From assembly GCF_025465995.1 (NCBI RefSeq), contig NZ_JANLNY010000016.1:43756-107755 (forward strand): 64,000 bases of DNA, read 5' to 3'. Below, piece by piece: positions 44,793-53,241 of the stretch. The notes beneath the pieces are model-generated. The model was not told the origin of the DNA and made no database searches. It worked only from the letters and a program-made list of their open reading frames with translations. This DNA is from Pseudomonas sp. 5P_3.1_Bac2 (GTDB lineage: Bacteria > Pseudomonadota > Gammaproteobacteria > Pseudomonadales > Pseudomonadaceae). Within the stretch, counting starts at the first letter, position 1. Every line of letters starts with the position of its first letter. The position numbers and the translations under genes were made by a program.

Positions 44793-45569
44793 TCAGGCGT
44801 TGGATGCGGCGAGGAACGCCGGCCACTCGCCGCCGCCATGCAGCAGCAGATTGCAACCACTGGCATAACTGGCCAGCGGCGAGGCGATATAGACACAGGC
44901 CGCCCCGATGTCTTCCGGATTGGCCAGACGCCCGGCCGGAATGGTGGCGCTGACCGCGGCGATCCCCGCCTCATCGCCATAGTGCTGATGCGACTGCTCG
45001 GTACGCACCAGTCCCGGACTGATCGTGACCACGCGCACCTTGGGTGCCCACTCCACGGCGAGAGAAGTCATCAGCGACAGGATGCCGGCCTTGGCCGCGC
45101 CGTAGGCGGCGGTCTGCGGCGACGGGCGCAGCGCGCTGATGCTGCCGATGAACACGATAACCCCGCCTTCGGCCTGCGCCTGCATGATCGTATTGGCCTG
45201 CTGCGCCACGTTCAGCGGGGCAATCAGATTCAGACGGATGATGCCTTCGCTGAAGCGCGGCGAAGCGGTGGCGGCATCGGCAGACGGGCTGCCGCCGGCG
45301 TTGTTGACCACGACATCGAGACGACCGAACTCTCCGAGGATCTGCGCGAACAGACTCTGCACCGACTCGATGTCGCGCACATCCGCGGCGATGAAATGGG
45401 CACAGCGACCCTCGACCTGCGGCAGCTGCTGCGGCGCATTGCGGCCACATATCACCACCTGCGCTCCGGCGGCAAGAAAGCTGCAGCTAATGCCAGCACC
45501 GACGCCCTTGGCCCCGCCAGTCACCAGCACCACCTTGCCGTGGTAATCCAGGCCCGATTGGATATCCAT
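44793..45569 (-). CDS. SDR of the Rv3549c type (steroid locus dehydrogenase)
   Basis: 258 residues from ATG 45569 (AGGAG six bases ahead). TGGAKGVGAGISCSF, NNAGGSPSADAATASPRFS, QANTIMQAQAEGGVIVFIGSISALRPSPQTAAYGAAKAG, and GCNLLLHGGGEWPAFLA. The GGSP, VRTEQS and HGGGE features resemble the SDR beside echA20 in mycobacterial cholesterol loci. Likely an acyl-CoA or ring alcohol dehydrogenase of the HIP pathway. Divergent from a crotonase, sharing one operator. Confidence 0.8.
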   Translation of the reverse strand: MDIQSGLDYHGKVVLVTGGAKGVGAGISCSFLAAGAQVVICGRNAPQQLPQVEGRCAHFIAADVRDIESVQSLFAQILGEFGRLDVVVNNAGGSPSADAATASPRFSEGIIRLNLIAPLNVAQQANTIMQAQAEGGVIVFIGSISALRPSPQTAAYGAAKAGILSLMTSLAVEWAPKVRVVTISPGLVRTEQSHQHYGDEAGIAAVSATIPAGRLANPEDIGAACVYIASPLASYASGCNLLLHGGGEWPAFLAASNA

Positions 45570-45624
45570 AAACTGCTCCTGTTGCATTAATGCCCGCACT
45601 CTAGGCAGTCATCGCCAGCGCCTC

Positions 45625-45643
45625 GTCGTCTAAATGGACGATG
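45625..45643. promoter_or_regulatory. Shared, nearly symmetrical operator between SDR and crotonase genes
   Basis: GTCGTCTAAATGGACGATG. Reads like the consensus in both directions; about 55 bases from the SDR start (minus) and 60 from the crotonase start (plus). Confidence 0.68.
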
Positions 45644-45703
45644 AGCGAGGTACTGGCGCGCAGGAACATGCGCTCAGTCATTACCGCCTGCGAGAGCCCC
45701 GGC

Positions 45704-46489
45704 ATGTCCGCGCCCATCCTCCCCCCTGTGCTGCTGGAATTCCCGGAAGCCGGTATCGCCGTGCTGCGCCTGAACCGCCCGCAGGCGACCAACGCCCTCA
45801 GCCTGGAGTTGCAGGAGTTGCTCTCGCAGCACTTCGCCGACCTCGGCCAGAACCGGCAGGTGCGCTGCATCCTGCTCACTGGCGGCGAGCAGGTATTTGC
45901 CGCCGGTGGTGACATCACCAGCATGGTCGGGGTCGGTGCCATCGACATCCACCAGCGCCACACCGAACGCCTCTGGGCGCCGATCCGACACTGCCCGAAA
46001 CCGGTCATCGCCGCGGTCTGCGGCTATGCCTACGGTGGCGGCTGCGAGCTGGCCATGATCGCCGACATCATCGTCGCCGGCCGTGGCGCCCGCTTCGCCC
46101 AACCGGAGATCCGCATCGGCATCATGCCTGGCATCGGCGGCACGCAGCGCCTGGTGCGCGCTGTCGGCAAGGCCAAGGCCATGCGCATGGCGCTCACCGG
46201 CCAGCCGATCAGCGCCGAGGAAGCCTGGATCGCCGGTCTGATCAGCGAGGTGGTGGCCGACGAGCAGGTGTTCGAGCACGCCCTGCAGATAGCCCGTCAC
46301 ATCGCCGCAATGCCGCCACTGGCGGCAGAGCAGATCAAGGAGGTGATACTGGCCGGCATGGACGCCTCGCTGGAGGCCGGCCTGGCCCTGGAGCGCAAGG
46401 CCAATGCCCTGCTGTTCGCCTCCCAAGACCAGAAGGAAGGCATGCAGGCCTTCCTCGAGAAGCGCGCACCGCGCTTCGAGGGCCGCTGA
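45704..46489 (+). CDS. Enoyl-CoA hydratase
   Basis: 261 residues from ATG 45704 (GAGAG upstream). In-frame starts at 45641 and 45668 lie in or next to the operator and are unlikely. Canonical crotonase with both catalytic Glu: NRPQATNALSLELQ, LTGGEQVFAAGGDI, VCGYAYGGGCELAMIADIIVAG, QPEIRIGIMPGIGGTQRL. Syn-hydration of a 2-enoyl-CoA. Convergent with hsdA. Confidence 0.87.
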   Translation: MSAPILPPVLLEFPEAGIAVLRLNRPQATNALSLELQELLSQHFADLGQNRQVRCILLTGGEQVFAAGGDITSMVGVGAIDIHQRHTERLWAPIRHCPKPVIAAVCGYAYGGGCELAMIADIIVAGRGARFAQPEIRIGIMPGIGGTQRLVRAVGKAKAMRMALTGQPISAEEAWIAGLISEVVADEQVFEHALQIARHIAAMPPLAAEQIKEVILAGMDASLEAGLALERKANALLFASQDQKEGMQAFLEKRAPRFEGR

Positions 46490-46499
46490 GCCAAGCGGA

Positions 46500-47273
46500 T
46501 CAGAGACGGGTCGGGCGCGTCAGCGCATCGATCCCGCCATCGACGAACAGCTGCGCGCCGTGGATGAAACTGGCCCGCGGCCCGAGCAGGAACAGCACAG
46601 CCTCGGCAATTTCATGCGGCTCGGCATTGCGCCCGAGCGGCGAGATATAGTCGCGGATCGCCTGGCCATAGCGCGGGTCCTGCAAACCGGCCGCCAGCAG
46701 CGGCGTCCGGGTGGCACCCGGCGCGACGCTGTTGAGCCGCACCCCTGCCTGCCCCCAGGTCGCCACGCGCTGGCGTACCGCCACGCTCAGCGCGTTCTTC
46801 GAGGCGGCGTAGGCCAGATAGCCGCCCTGCGCGCCCGCCGCCATCACCCGCTCTCCGGCCGCCGCCTCATCGCCCGCGACCAGCGCCCCGGCCAGCGGAT
46901 TATCGGCCCACTCCAGGCTGGTCGCCGCCGTCGAGGAAATCACCACCGCCGCCGAACTGTCGCCCTTTTGCAACAGCGGCAGCAGGCCATCGAGCAGTTC
47001 CAGCGCAGCGAAATAATTGATCGAAACAATCAAGGACTCCGGCCGCACCTGTGGCCCCAGACCGGCACACAGCACCAGCCCCTCCAGGCGCCCATCCAGC
47101 TGCGCCTGCACGGCTTGCAGCGCCAGACGCCGCCCTTCAGCCGAGGACAAATCGGCGATCACCTCGGCATCCCGCAGGTCGATGCCGATCACCCGCTGCC
47201 CCGCCGCACGCAGCGCCTGAACGACCGCCGCGCCTATGCCCGACGCACTACCGCTCACCACAGTCGTCAACAT
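46500..47273 (-). CDS. hsdA: 3-alpha-hydroxysteroid dehydrogenase/carbonyl reductase
   Basis: 257 residues from ATG 47273 (GAGGAG in front). Very like C. testosteroni 3-alpha-HSD: SGSASGIGAAVVQAL, IGIDLRDAEVIADLSSAEGR, LVLCAGLGPQ, VVISSTAATS, YAASKNALSVAVR, NSVAPGATRTPLLAAGLQDPRYG and the C-terminal FVDGGIDALTRPT. Oxidises 3-alpha-hydroxysteroids (androsterone, bile acids) to 3-ketones with NAD, the entry step to KstD/Ksh. Second gene behind an OYE-type reductase, 10 bp apart. Confidence 0.9.
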   Translation of the reverse strand: MLTTVVSGSASGIGAAVVQALRAAGQRVIGIDLRDAEVIADLSSAEGRRLALQAVQAQLDGRLEGLVLCAGLGPQVRPESLIVSINYFAALELLDGLLPLLQKGDSSAAVVISSTAATSLEWADNPLAGALVAGDEAAAGERVMAAGAQGGYLAYAASKNALSVAVRQRVATWGQAGVRLNSVAPGATRTPLLAAGLQDPRYGQAIRDYISPLGRNAEPHEIAEAVLFLLGPRASFIHGAQLFVDGGIDALTRPTRL

Positions 47274-47283
47274 GCTCAACTCC

Positions 47284-48519
47284 TCAGGATGCCGCGGCCT
47301 GGCTGTTGAGTAGCGCATCGCCCGGCGCACCGAGCACGCACGAGGTGCCGCCCGGGGTATACATCATCGCCACGCAGCGGTTGCAGGCCGTGCAGATCGA
47401 GTCGCGACTGGTGCCGCTGTGCAGCTTGTTCACATAGTCTGGCTCGGCCAGCAATACCCGCCCCAGCGCAACCGCATCGAAACCCTCATGCATCAACTGC
47501 TCGATGCCATCCAGACTCTTAACCCCGCCGATATAGGCCAGCGGCAGCTTCACCGCGGCCCGCACCAGGCGCGCCTGCTCCAGCAGGTAGAGCTCGCGGA
47601 ATGCGATGGTTGGCTCGCTCAGGTTCTTCAGGAACATGGCGGCATTGACCAGGGCATTGCCGGTCTTGACCCGGTTTTCCTTTGGGAAAGTCGAGCCGAA
47701 GGTGGTGCTGGTCGACTCCACATTCATCCCCGCACTGAGCACCAGCATGTGCGCCCCCTCCGCCTCCAGCATGCGCGCGATGGCCGCGCCATCTTCACCG
47801 TTGTTACCGCCACGCACCCCTTCGGTGATGCTGTACTTGCACAGCACCGCCAGGTCCTTGCCCACCGCATCGAGCACCTGGCGCAATACCAGGCGCGGAA
47901 AGCGCAGACGGTTTTCCAGACTGCCGCCATATTGGTCGTGACGCTTGTTATAGAGCGGCGAGATGAACTGGCTAAGCAGATAGCCATGGCCCATGTGCAG
48001 CTCCACGGCATTGAAACCGGCCTCACGCGCCAGGCGCGCGCCACGCACGAACTCGCTCGCCACCTGCTGCAGATCGGCTTCGCTCATGGCCTGCTTGCGC
48101 CACATGCCGCTCATCACGCCGACCTTGTTGAAACCGCCGCTGGCGGACAGTGGCCGCGCTGTTTGCTGCGGCGGCAGAAAGGTGAAGCAGCCACCGTGAG
48201 TAATCTGCGCAGAAGCGGCGGCACCGTGGCGCTGCACCGCCTCCACCACCCGCCGCAGATGCACCAGAGTATCGGGGGCCAGGACGATCTGATCGGGCAA
48301 GGTGCGGCCGTCGGCGCTCACCGAGCAGTAGGCCACGGTCGTCATGCCGACACCGCCGGCGGCGAGAGACTCATGCAGGCGCACCATCTGCTTGGTCGGC
48401 AGGCCGCCCCGCGAGGCCCCTTCGTTGGTCGCCGCCTTGATAAAGCGGTTACGCAAGGTCAGCGGCCCCAGGGTCAAAGGTTGAAAAGCGGTCGAATCAG
48501 CAGCAGCCGGTACGTGCAT
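47284..48519 (-). CDS. NADH:flavin oxidoreductase, FadH-like barrel with cysteine cluster
   Basis: 411 residues from ATG 48519 (AAAGGG in front; upstream frame unsupported). OYE barrel: LRNRFIKAATNEGAS, HGGCFTFLP, NAVELHMGHGYLLSQFISPLYNKRHDQYGGS (HxxH substrate pair intact). The C-terminus ends with CTACNRCVAMMYTPGGTSC, close to the [4Fe-4S] motif of 2,4-dienoyl-CoA reductase, but the FAD/NADH domains that follow in FadH are absent. May reduce a conjugated ring or dienoyl-CoA with another electron donor. First gene with hsdA; operator 66 bp upstream. Confidence 0.82.
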   Translation of the reverse strand: MHVPAAADSTAFQPLTLGPLTLRNRFIKAATNEGASRGGLPTKQMVRLHESLAAGGVGMTTVAYCSVSADGRTLPDQIVLAPDTLVHLRRVVEAVQRHGAAASAQITHGGCFTFLPPQQTARPLSASGGFNKVGVMSGMWRKQAMSEADLQQVASEFVRGARLAREAGFNAVELHMGHGYLLSQFISPLYNKRHDQYGGSLENRLRFPRLVLRQVLDAVGKDLAVLCKYSITEGVRGGNNGEDGAAIARMLEAEGAHMLVLSAGMNVESTSTTFGSTFPKENRVKTGNALVNAAMFLKNLSEPTIAFRELYLLEQARLVRAAVKLPLAYIGGVKSLDGIEQLMHEGFDAVALGRVLLAEPDYVNKLHSGTSRDSICTACNRCVAMMYTPGGTSCVLGAPGDALLNSQAAAS

Positions 48520-48584
48520 GGTGAGCCCTTTTTTTTGTGCTTGTGAGGGAGCCACAAGCGTCATCCGCCAGGCGCACCAGCAAC

Positions 48585-48603
48585 ATCGTCCAAGGGGACT
48601 AAG
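48585..48603 (-). promoter_or_regulatory. Candidate steroid-regulon operator (OYE-hsdA)
   Basis: CATCGTCCAAGGGGACTAA; overlaps the stop codon of the upstream luxR gene and lies 65 bases before the reductase start. Confidence 0.72.
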
Positions 48604-49774
48604 TCTTTTGCGCCGCCAGCGGATGCAGGGCGGCGACACTGCCCAGCAGCAACTGCACCAGCGAGGCCTGCCGGGCCGTCCCGGTCTTGGAGAAGATCAC
48701 CCGCAGATGCGCCCGGGCGGTGTTGCGGCTGATGCCCAAATCGATCGCGGCCTGCTCGAGGTTCTGCCCGTGGCACAGCTGCGCCGCCAGCGCAGCCTCG
48801 GCCGGGGTGAGCAGGAACAGTTGCCGCAGCAGCATCTCGGAGGGTTCCGGCTGGCGCTGCGGATCGCGCAGAATCACCTCCACGGCCGCCGGCAAGCCGC
48901 ATTCGAAGCATTCCTTCTGCGCCAGGCCGCGCAACAAGATGCCCAGCCCCTTGCCCGCCCAGCTCAGCGACACCGCCTCGACCAGCTCGGCGCTGTGACT
49001 GGCGCGTGCCTCCAGCACATGGTTGATCGCCCGCCACAGCCGCCGCTCGTCCATGCCGGCCTGAGCATGCAGGCGCCCCGCCAGCAGTTGTAAACCGTGC
49101 TCGCCGGTCAGCAACTGACTCGCCACCTCGCTGCACTGCAGGACCTGTCCCTGCGCATCGAGCAGCAGGGTGCCGATATTCAGGCATTGCAGGGTCGAGG
49201 CGTACAGACGCCGCTCGCTTTCCAGATCATCCAAACGGGCATAGATGCGCAGGACATGCCTGAGGTGCGGCAACAGGCCCATGCACAACTGCCGCTCAGA
49301 CTCACCGAAGGGCGCGCCCTGCTTGCCCCGGCTGATACGCAGGCGGCTCGACTGCCCCGCCGATATCCGTATGTCAGCGCCCATGACATGGCGGATATCA
49401 AGCGCACTGAGGAAATCGCGGTACAGGGCACTGTCCAGCCATTGCTGCTCATCGACGCACTCGTGCAGCATCAGCACGCGGTCACTGGGCAGATCGACAA
49501 AAGGATCGAGCGCGTAGAAGGAGCGCTCGTAGGCCAGCTGCGTACCAGACACGGCAGCGCCGGCGAAAACCACCTGCCCCGGATCATCGGCACTCGGCGA
49601 GCGGATGGCCAGGGACACGAAATTGGCCTGCAGATGCAGGCGCAGACGCTCGAGCAGGAGAGTCCAGGGCACAGGTTCCAGTACCCCTTCGTAGACCAGC
49701 TCGAGCCAGTCCTGTGATGGCTCGGCCGCCGGCGGCGAACCCCCAGGGCCGTGGCCCTCGTGGTCTTCGCTCAT
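48599..49774 (-). CDS. Second LuxR-family regulator, TeiR-like
   Basis: 391 residues from ATG 49774; the frame continues upstream into the DUF1302 gene, so an internal start is chosen. Same layout as the regulator at 20.1 kb: sensory N-terminal half and C-terminal LuxR HTH, LTPAEAALAAQLCHGQNLEQAAIDLG then ISRNTARAHLRVIFSKTG. The two share NTARAHLR.IFSKTG..RQ, so they probably recognise the same DNA. Lies 43 bp behind the DUF1302 gene and may be co-transcribed with it, giving feedback. Confidence 0.82.
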   Translation of the reverse strand: MSEDHEGHGPGGSPPAAEPSQDWLELVYEGVLEPVPWTLLLERLRLHLQANFVSLAIRSPSADDPGQVVFAGAAVSGTQLAYERSFYALDPFVDLPSDRVLMLHECVDEQQWLDSALYRDFLSALDIRHVMGADIRISAGQSSRLRISRGKQGAPFGESERQLCMGLLPHLRHVLRIYARLDDLESERRLYASTLQCLNIGTLLLDAQGQVLQCSEVASQLLTGEHGLQLLAGRLHAQAGMDERRLWRAINHVLEARASHSAELVEAVSLSWAGKGLGILLRGLAQKECFECGLPAAVEVILRDPQRQPEPSEMLLRQLFLLTPAEAALAAQLCHGQNLEQAAIDLGISRNTARAHLRVIFSKTGTARQASLVQLLLGSVAALHPLAAQKT

Positions 49775-49817
49775 GCTCTGCGCCTGCGGCAGCAGAGCGC
49801 GGCGGCCGCCCGGTGCA

Positions 49818-51425
49818 TCAGAAGCTGTACTTGGCGTTGAACGACACATAGTCGCGGTCAGCCATGGTGCGACCCTTGGCGATGTTGGGCGAGCTCAGGT
49901 AGTCGACATAGGTCAGCCCCACCTGGAAGTTACCCAGGTACTTGAGATCGGCACTCACCGTCAGACGCTTTTCTTCGCGCCCCAGCCCCTGTAGCGAGCT
50001 GCCATCGATGTTCTGCTGCCAGGTGATCTTGTTGGTCAGATCCCAGCCACTGAACACGCCTGGGTTGTCAAACTGCGCACCGACACCCAACAGACTCGAG
50101 CCACGGGTCTGGCCGTCGTAGACGAACTTGTCGTAGCTGCCGGCTGCGTAGCCGCCGACGCTGACATCCACGTCATCCACGCCCTCGATGTATTGGTGCA
50201 CCACTTCGCCATACAAACTGGTCTGTTGCGCCAGCGAGTTGGGTCCCATGATGTACATGGCATTGAGGTTGGCCTGCCACAGCTGGCCACGCGCCGGGGC
50301 GCCGTTGTCCAGGTACACGGCGGAGCCATCGCGGTAGCTCAGGTCACCGGCGTACTGCACCGAGTCGCCGATCTTCGAGCTGAAGCTGATACCGGTCAGC
50401 TCGACGTCCTCGAAGTAGCCCAGCTTGTAGGTGCCGTCGGACATTGCACCGTCGAGGGTGGAGTACACGGTGTCCGGCCCCCAACTGAAGAACAGCGCGC
50501 CGACTCGCTCGTGGTAACGGGTGTGGAACAGGCCCACTTCGGTGCTCTCGGTCAGGCGGTAGCGCACGCCGGCACCCCACTGGCCGCTGTCCTTGGCTTC
50601 TTCCTCGCCGGTGTAGCGCATGGCTGCGACTTCGGGGTTGCCAGCGGCATAACGGAAGTACTGCGCACCTGGGCCGAAGATATCGCTGGAGTTGAAGTAG
50701 TCACCTACCGGGCTGAGCTGGCTTTCTTCCCACTCGTATTGGTAGTAGGCCATCAGCGCCAGACTGTCGTTGAGGGTCCAGATGCCGGAGAACTGCCCGA
50801 TGGGCAGATACGCATCCTTGGCCTCGGTGCCCGGAACGTTGAACTTGGTGGTATCCACCGGCGCCTGGCCCTGGCTGATGTTCGGCCAGAACAGACTCTC
50901 GCCCCAGGCCACCAGATGGCGACCGGCCTTGAGCGACAGGTACTGATCGTCGAACACGTCGAAGTCGCCATACACGTAGGCGTCGAGCAGACGAGCGCGG
51001 CTGCCGCTGTCGCGACGGGTATCGCTGACGAAGTGGTTGTTCGCACCAGACTTGTTCACCGTGCCCGGCGAGTCGTTGTCGTTGCTGTCGTTATAGACCG
51101 CGTCGTAGAAGTGACTGCCGCGCAGCACTGCACCGAGATTCTCGTGCTTGAGCAACAGCTCACCGAACAGGCTGACACGATTGGTGATCAGCGAACCGCG
51201 GTCGAAGTTACGGGTCGCGTCATCGTTGTTCAGGCTTTCCAGGTACTGATTGGCCTGCTTGCCGGTACGCATCGAGGCGGTGTAGTTGACGGTCAGCGTG
51301 GAGTCCAGAGTAGTACTCTCCCCCAGCTCAATGGTCGGCCCCGCCACTGCGGTTCCGCTCGCCAACGCAACGGCGAGGCTCAGCAGACCGGGCGCGAATC
51401 CCCATCTCAGTTGTTTGTTAAACAT
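49818..51425 (-). CDS. DUF1302 outer-membrane beta-barrel protein
   Basis: 535 residues from ATG 51425 (AAGGAGAG in front); signal peptide ends AVA|GPTIELGES. The mature chain alternates beta strands with aromatic ends (FDDQYLSLKAGRHLVAWGESLFW, LALMAYYQYEWEE) and closes with a terminal Phe (SFNAKYSF), the usual OM-barrel end. DUF1302 proteins pair with DUF1329 proteins. Probable pore or receptor for steroids in the outer membrane. Operator 122 bp upstream. Confidence 0.86.
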   Translation of the reverse strand: MFNKQLRWGFAPGLLSLAVALASGTAVAGPTIELGESTTLDSTLTVNYTASMRTGKQANQYLESLNNDDATRNFDRGSLITNRVSLFGELLLKHENLGAVLRGSHFYDAVYNDSNDNDSPGTVNKSGANNHFVSDTRRDSGSRARLLDAYVYGDFDVFDDQYLSLKAGRHLVAWGESLFWPNISQGQAPVDTTKFNVPGTEAKDAYLPIGQFSGIWTLNDSLALMAYYQYEWEESQLSPVGDYFNSSDIFGPGAQYFRYAAGNPEVAAMRYTGEEEAKDSGQWGAGVRYRLTESTEVGLFHTRYHERVGALFFSWGPDTVYSTLDGAMSDGTYKLGYFEDVELTGISFSSKIGDSVQYAGDLSYRDGSAVYLDNGAPARGQLWQANLNAMYIMGPNSLAQQTSLYGEVVHQYIEGVDDVDVSVGGYAAGSYDKFVYDGQTRGSSLLGVGAQFDNPGVFSGWDLTNKITWQQNIDGSSLQGLGREEKRLTVSADLKYLGNFQVGLTYVDYLSSPNIAKGRTMADRDYVSFNAKYSF

Positions 51426-51546
51426 GGCCCTCTCCTTATTATTGTTGTATTGCAATCGAGCATCAGACCTGGCTGCTAAGGCTGGCGCCCCAAGAGCTCA
51501 GACTTGCTGGTCACACTGGCAGTGTGGAAAGCCCCTGCCCCGGACA

Positions 51547-51565
51547 CATCATCCATTTGGCCTAG
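51547..51565 (-). promoter_or_regulatory. Candidate steroid-regulon operator (DUF1302-luxR)
   Basis: CATCATCCATTTGGCCTAG, 121 bases before the DUF1302 start; one change in each half-site. Confidence 0.58.
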
Positions 51566-51599
51566 TCCGCCACACTTTCCGGTGGTTCTGTTTCACCCC

Positions 51600-53219
51600 T
51601 CAGCCTGCGGCCACCTGGGCGCGCAGCACGTTCTTGTCGACCTTGTTCGAAGGGTTGAGCGGCAGCCCATCGAGGAAGCGCACGAAACGCGGCACCTTGT
51701 AGTTGGCCATGCGTTCGCGGCTCCAGGAGATCAGCTCCGACTCACCCAGCGCCTGCCCGACATGCCGCACCACGCAGGCGCAGCCAACCTCGCCCATGCG
51801 CTCGTCCGGCACACCGATAACCGCCACCTGGGCAATCGCGGGGTGCTCCAGCAGGCCGGCCTCGATCTCCGCCGGATAGCAGTTGAAGCCGCCGACGATG
51901 AACATGTCCTTGAGCCGGTCGGTGATGCGCAGATTGCCGGCATCGTCCAGGCTGCCGACGTCGCCGGTATGCAACCAACCCTCGGCGTCGATGGTTTCGC
52001 TGGTGGCCTCGGGGTTCTGAAAATAGCCCTGCATGACGTGGAAGCCTCGCAGACAGATTTCGCCGGTCTCGCCGGCGGCCAAGGCACGGTTTTCGGGGTC
52101 GCGAATGCTCACCTCGGTGCCGGCAATCGGCAGCCCGCTCGTACCGGCGATCAGTTCAGCGGCAGCTTGCGGATCACAGATGGTGGCCAGGCCACCGCAT
52201 TCGGTCAGGCCATAGGCAGTAGTCACCACGCTGAAGCCCAGCTCCTCGCGCATGCGCTGGATCAACACGGCCGGGATGGTCGATGCGCCGGTGACCGCCA
52301 CGCGTAGCGAAGACAGATCCATCTGCGCCAGTTTCGGGTGCGCCAGCATCGACAGGTACAGAGTGGGCGGACCGGGCAGCACGCTGATGCGCTCCTCGGC
52401 GATGCGCTGGAACACCACCTCGGCATCGAACACCGGGTGCGGCAGGATGGTCGCGCCAGCCAGCAGGCAGGTCATCCAGCCCGCCTTGTAGCCGAAGGCA
52501 TGGAAGAACGGGTTAACGATCAGATAGCGATCGCCCGGTACCAGCCCAAGCACCTTGCCGAACTCGCGGAAGGCACGGGTCACCTGGCCATGGGCACTCA
52601 TCACGCCCTTGGGTTTGCCGGTGGTGCCGGAAGTGAACAGCAGATCGCTCAGATGCTCGGGAGTCAGCGACTCGGCCCGCTGGCGAGCCCTGACTTCATC
52701 AACCTGGAGCCCCCTGGCGAGAAAATCGCTCCAGCCCAGGGTGCCCGCTGCCGCCTGCGCCTGGCTGCCGAAGACCACCAGGCACTCCAGACTCTGCGGC
52801 CGATAAGGCATCAGCAGGGCGGGGTAATCGACGCCAAGAAAATCGCCCTGAACGAACAGCACGCGGGTGCCGCTGCGCTCGAGAATATCCGCCGCCTCCG
52901 GGCCCTTCATGCGCGTGTTGACCGGCACCAGCACCGCCCCGGCACAGTGGATGCCGAGGGCGGCGATGATCCAGTTGCGGCAGTTCGGTGCCCACACGGC
53001 CACCCTGTCACCCGGTTCGATGCCCATGGCGAGCAATCCCCGTGAAACTTCCAGGACCTGGCCAGGCAGCTCGGCGTAGTCGGTGACCACACCGTCTTCC
53101 TCGATGGCGGAGCGGCCGCCATGCAGGCGCGCGGCCTCAAACAACATGGCAGGAATCGAGAGCGCCGCAGCGCCGGCAGGAGCCATGTCAGGCGCCTGAG
53201 TTATTGAGGTCTGGGTCAT
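51600..53219 (-). CDS. fadD3: Acyl-CoA synthetase, FadD3-like (HIP-CoA ligase)
   Basis: 539 residues from ATG 53219. ANL-superfamily adenylating enzyme: P-loop LLFTSGTTGKPKG, NPFFHAFGYKAGWMTCLLAGAT, TTAYGLTECGG, GWLHTGDVGSLDDAGNLRITDRLKDMFIVGGFN, and catalytic Lys in NPSNKVDKN. The FFH.FGYKAG and LPGPPT stretches match actinobacterial FadD3, which activates the HIP propionate side chain. In one operon with kshB, both steroid dehydrogenases and hsaA, so the enzymes that make and activate HIP are expressed together. Confidence 0.85.
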   Translation of the reverse strand: MTQTSITQAPDMAPAGAAALSIPAMLFEAARLHGGRSAIEEDGVVTDYAELPGQVLEVSRGLLAMGIEPGDRVAVWAPNCRNWIIAALGIHCAGAVLVPVNTRMKGPEAADILERSGTRVLFVQGDFLGVDYPALLMPYRPQSLECLVVFGSQAQAAAGTLGWSDFLARGLQVDEVRARQRAESLTPEHLSDLLFTSGTTGKPKGVMSAHGQVTRAFREFGKVLGLVPGDRYLIVNPFFHAFGYKAGWMTCLLAGATILPHPVFDAEVVFQRIAEERISVLPGPPTLYLSMLAHPKLAQMDLSSLRVAVTGASTIPAVLIQRMREELGFSVVTTAYGLTECGGLATICDPQAAAELIAGTSGLPIAGTEVSIRDPENRALAAGETGEICLRGFHVMQGYFQNPEATSETIDAEGWLHTGDVGSLDDAGNLRITDRLKDMFIVGGFNCYPAEIEAGLLEHPAIAQVAVIGVPDERMGEVGCACVVRHVGQALGESELISWSRERMANYKVPRFVRFLDGLPLNPSNKVDKNVLRAQVAAG

Positions 53220-53241
53220 TGCTACAGGCTCATCTGACGAG

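Noticed and set aside
50193..51479. 428-codon plus-strand frame opposite the DUF1302 gene
   Set aside because: Low-complexity Val/Gly/His translation, no ribosome site, covers the signal-peptide end of a well supported gene.
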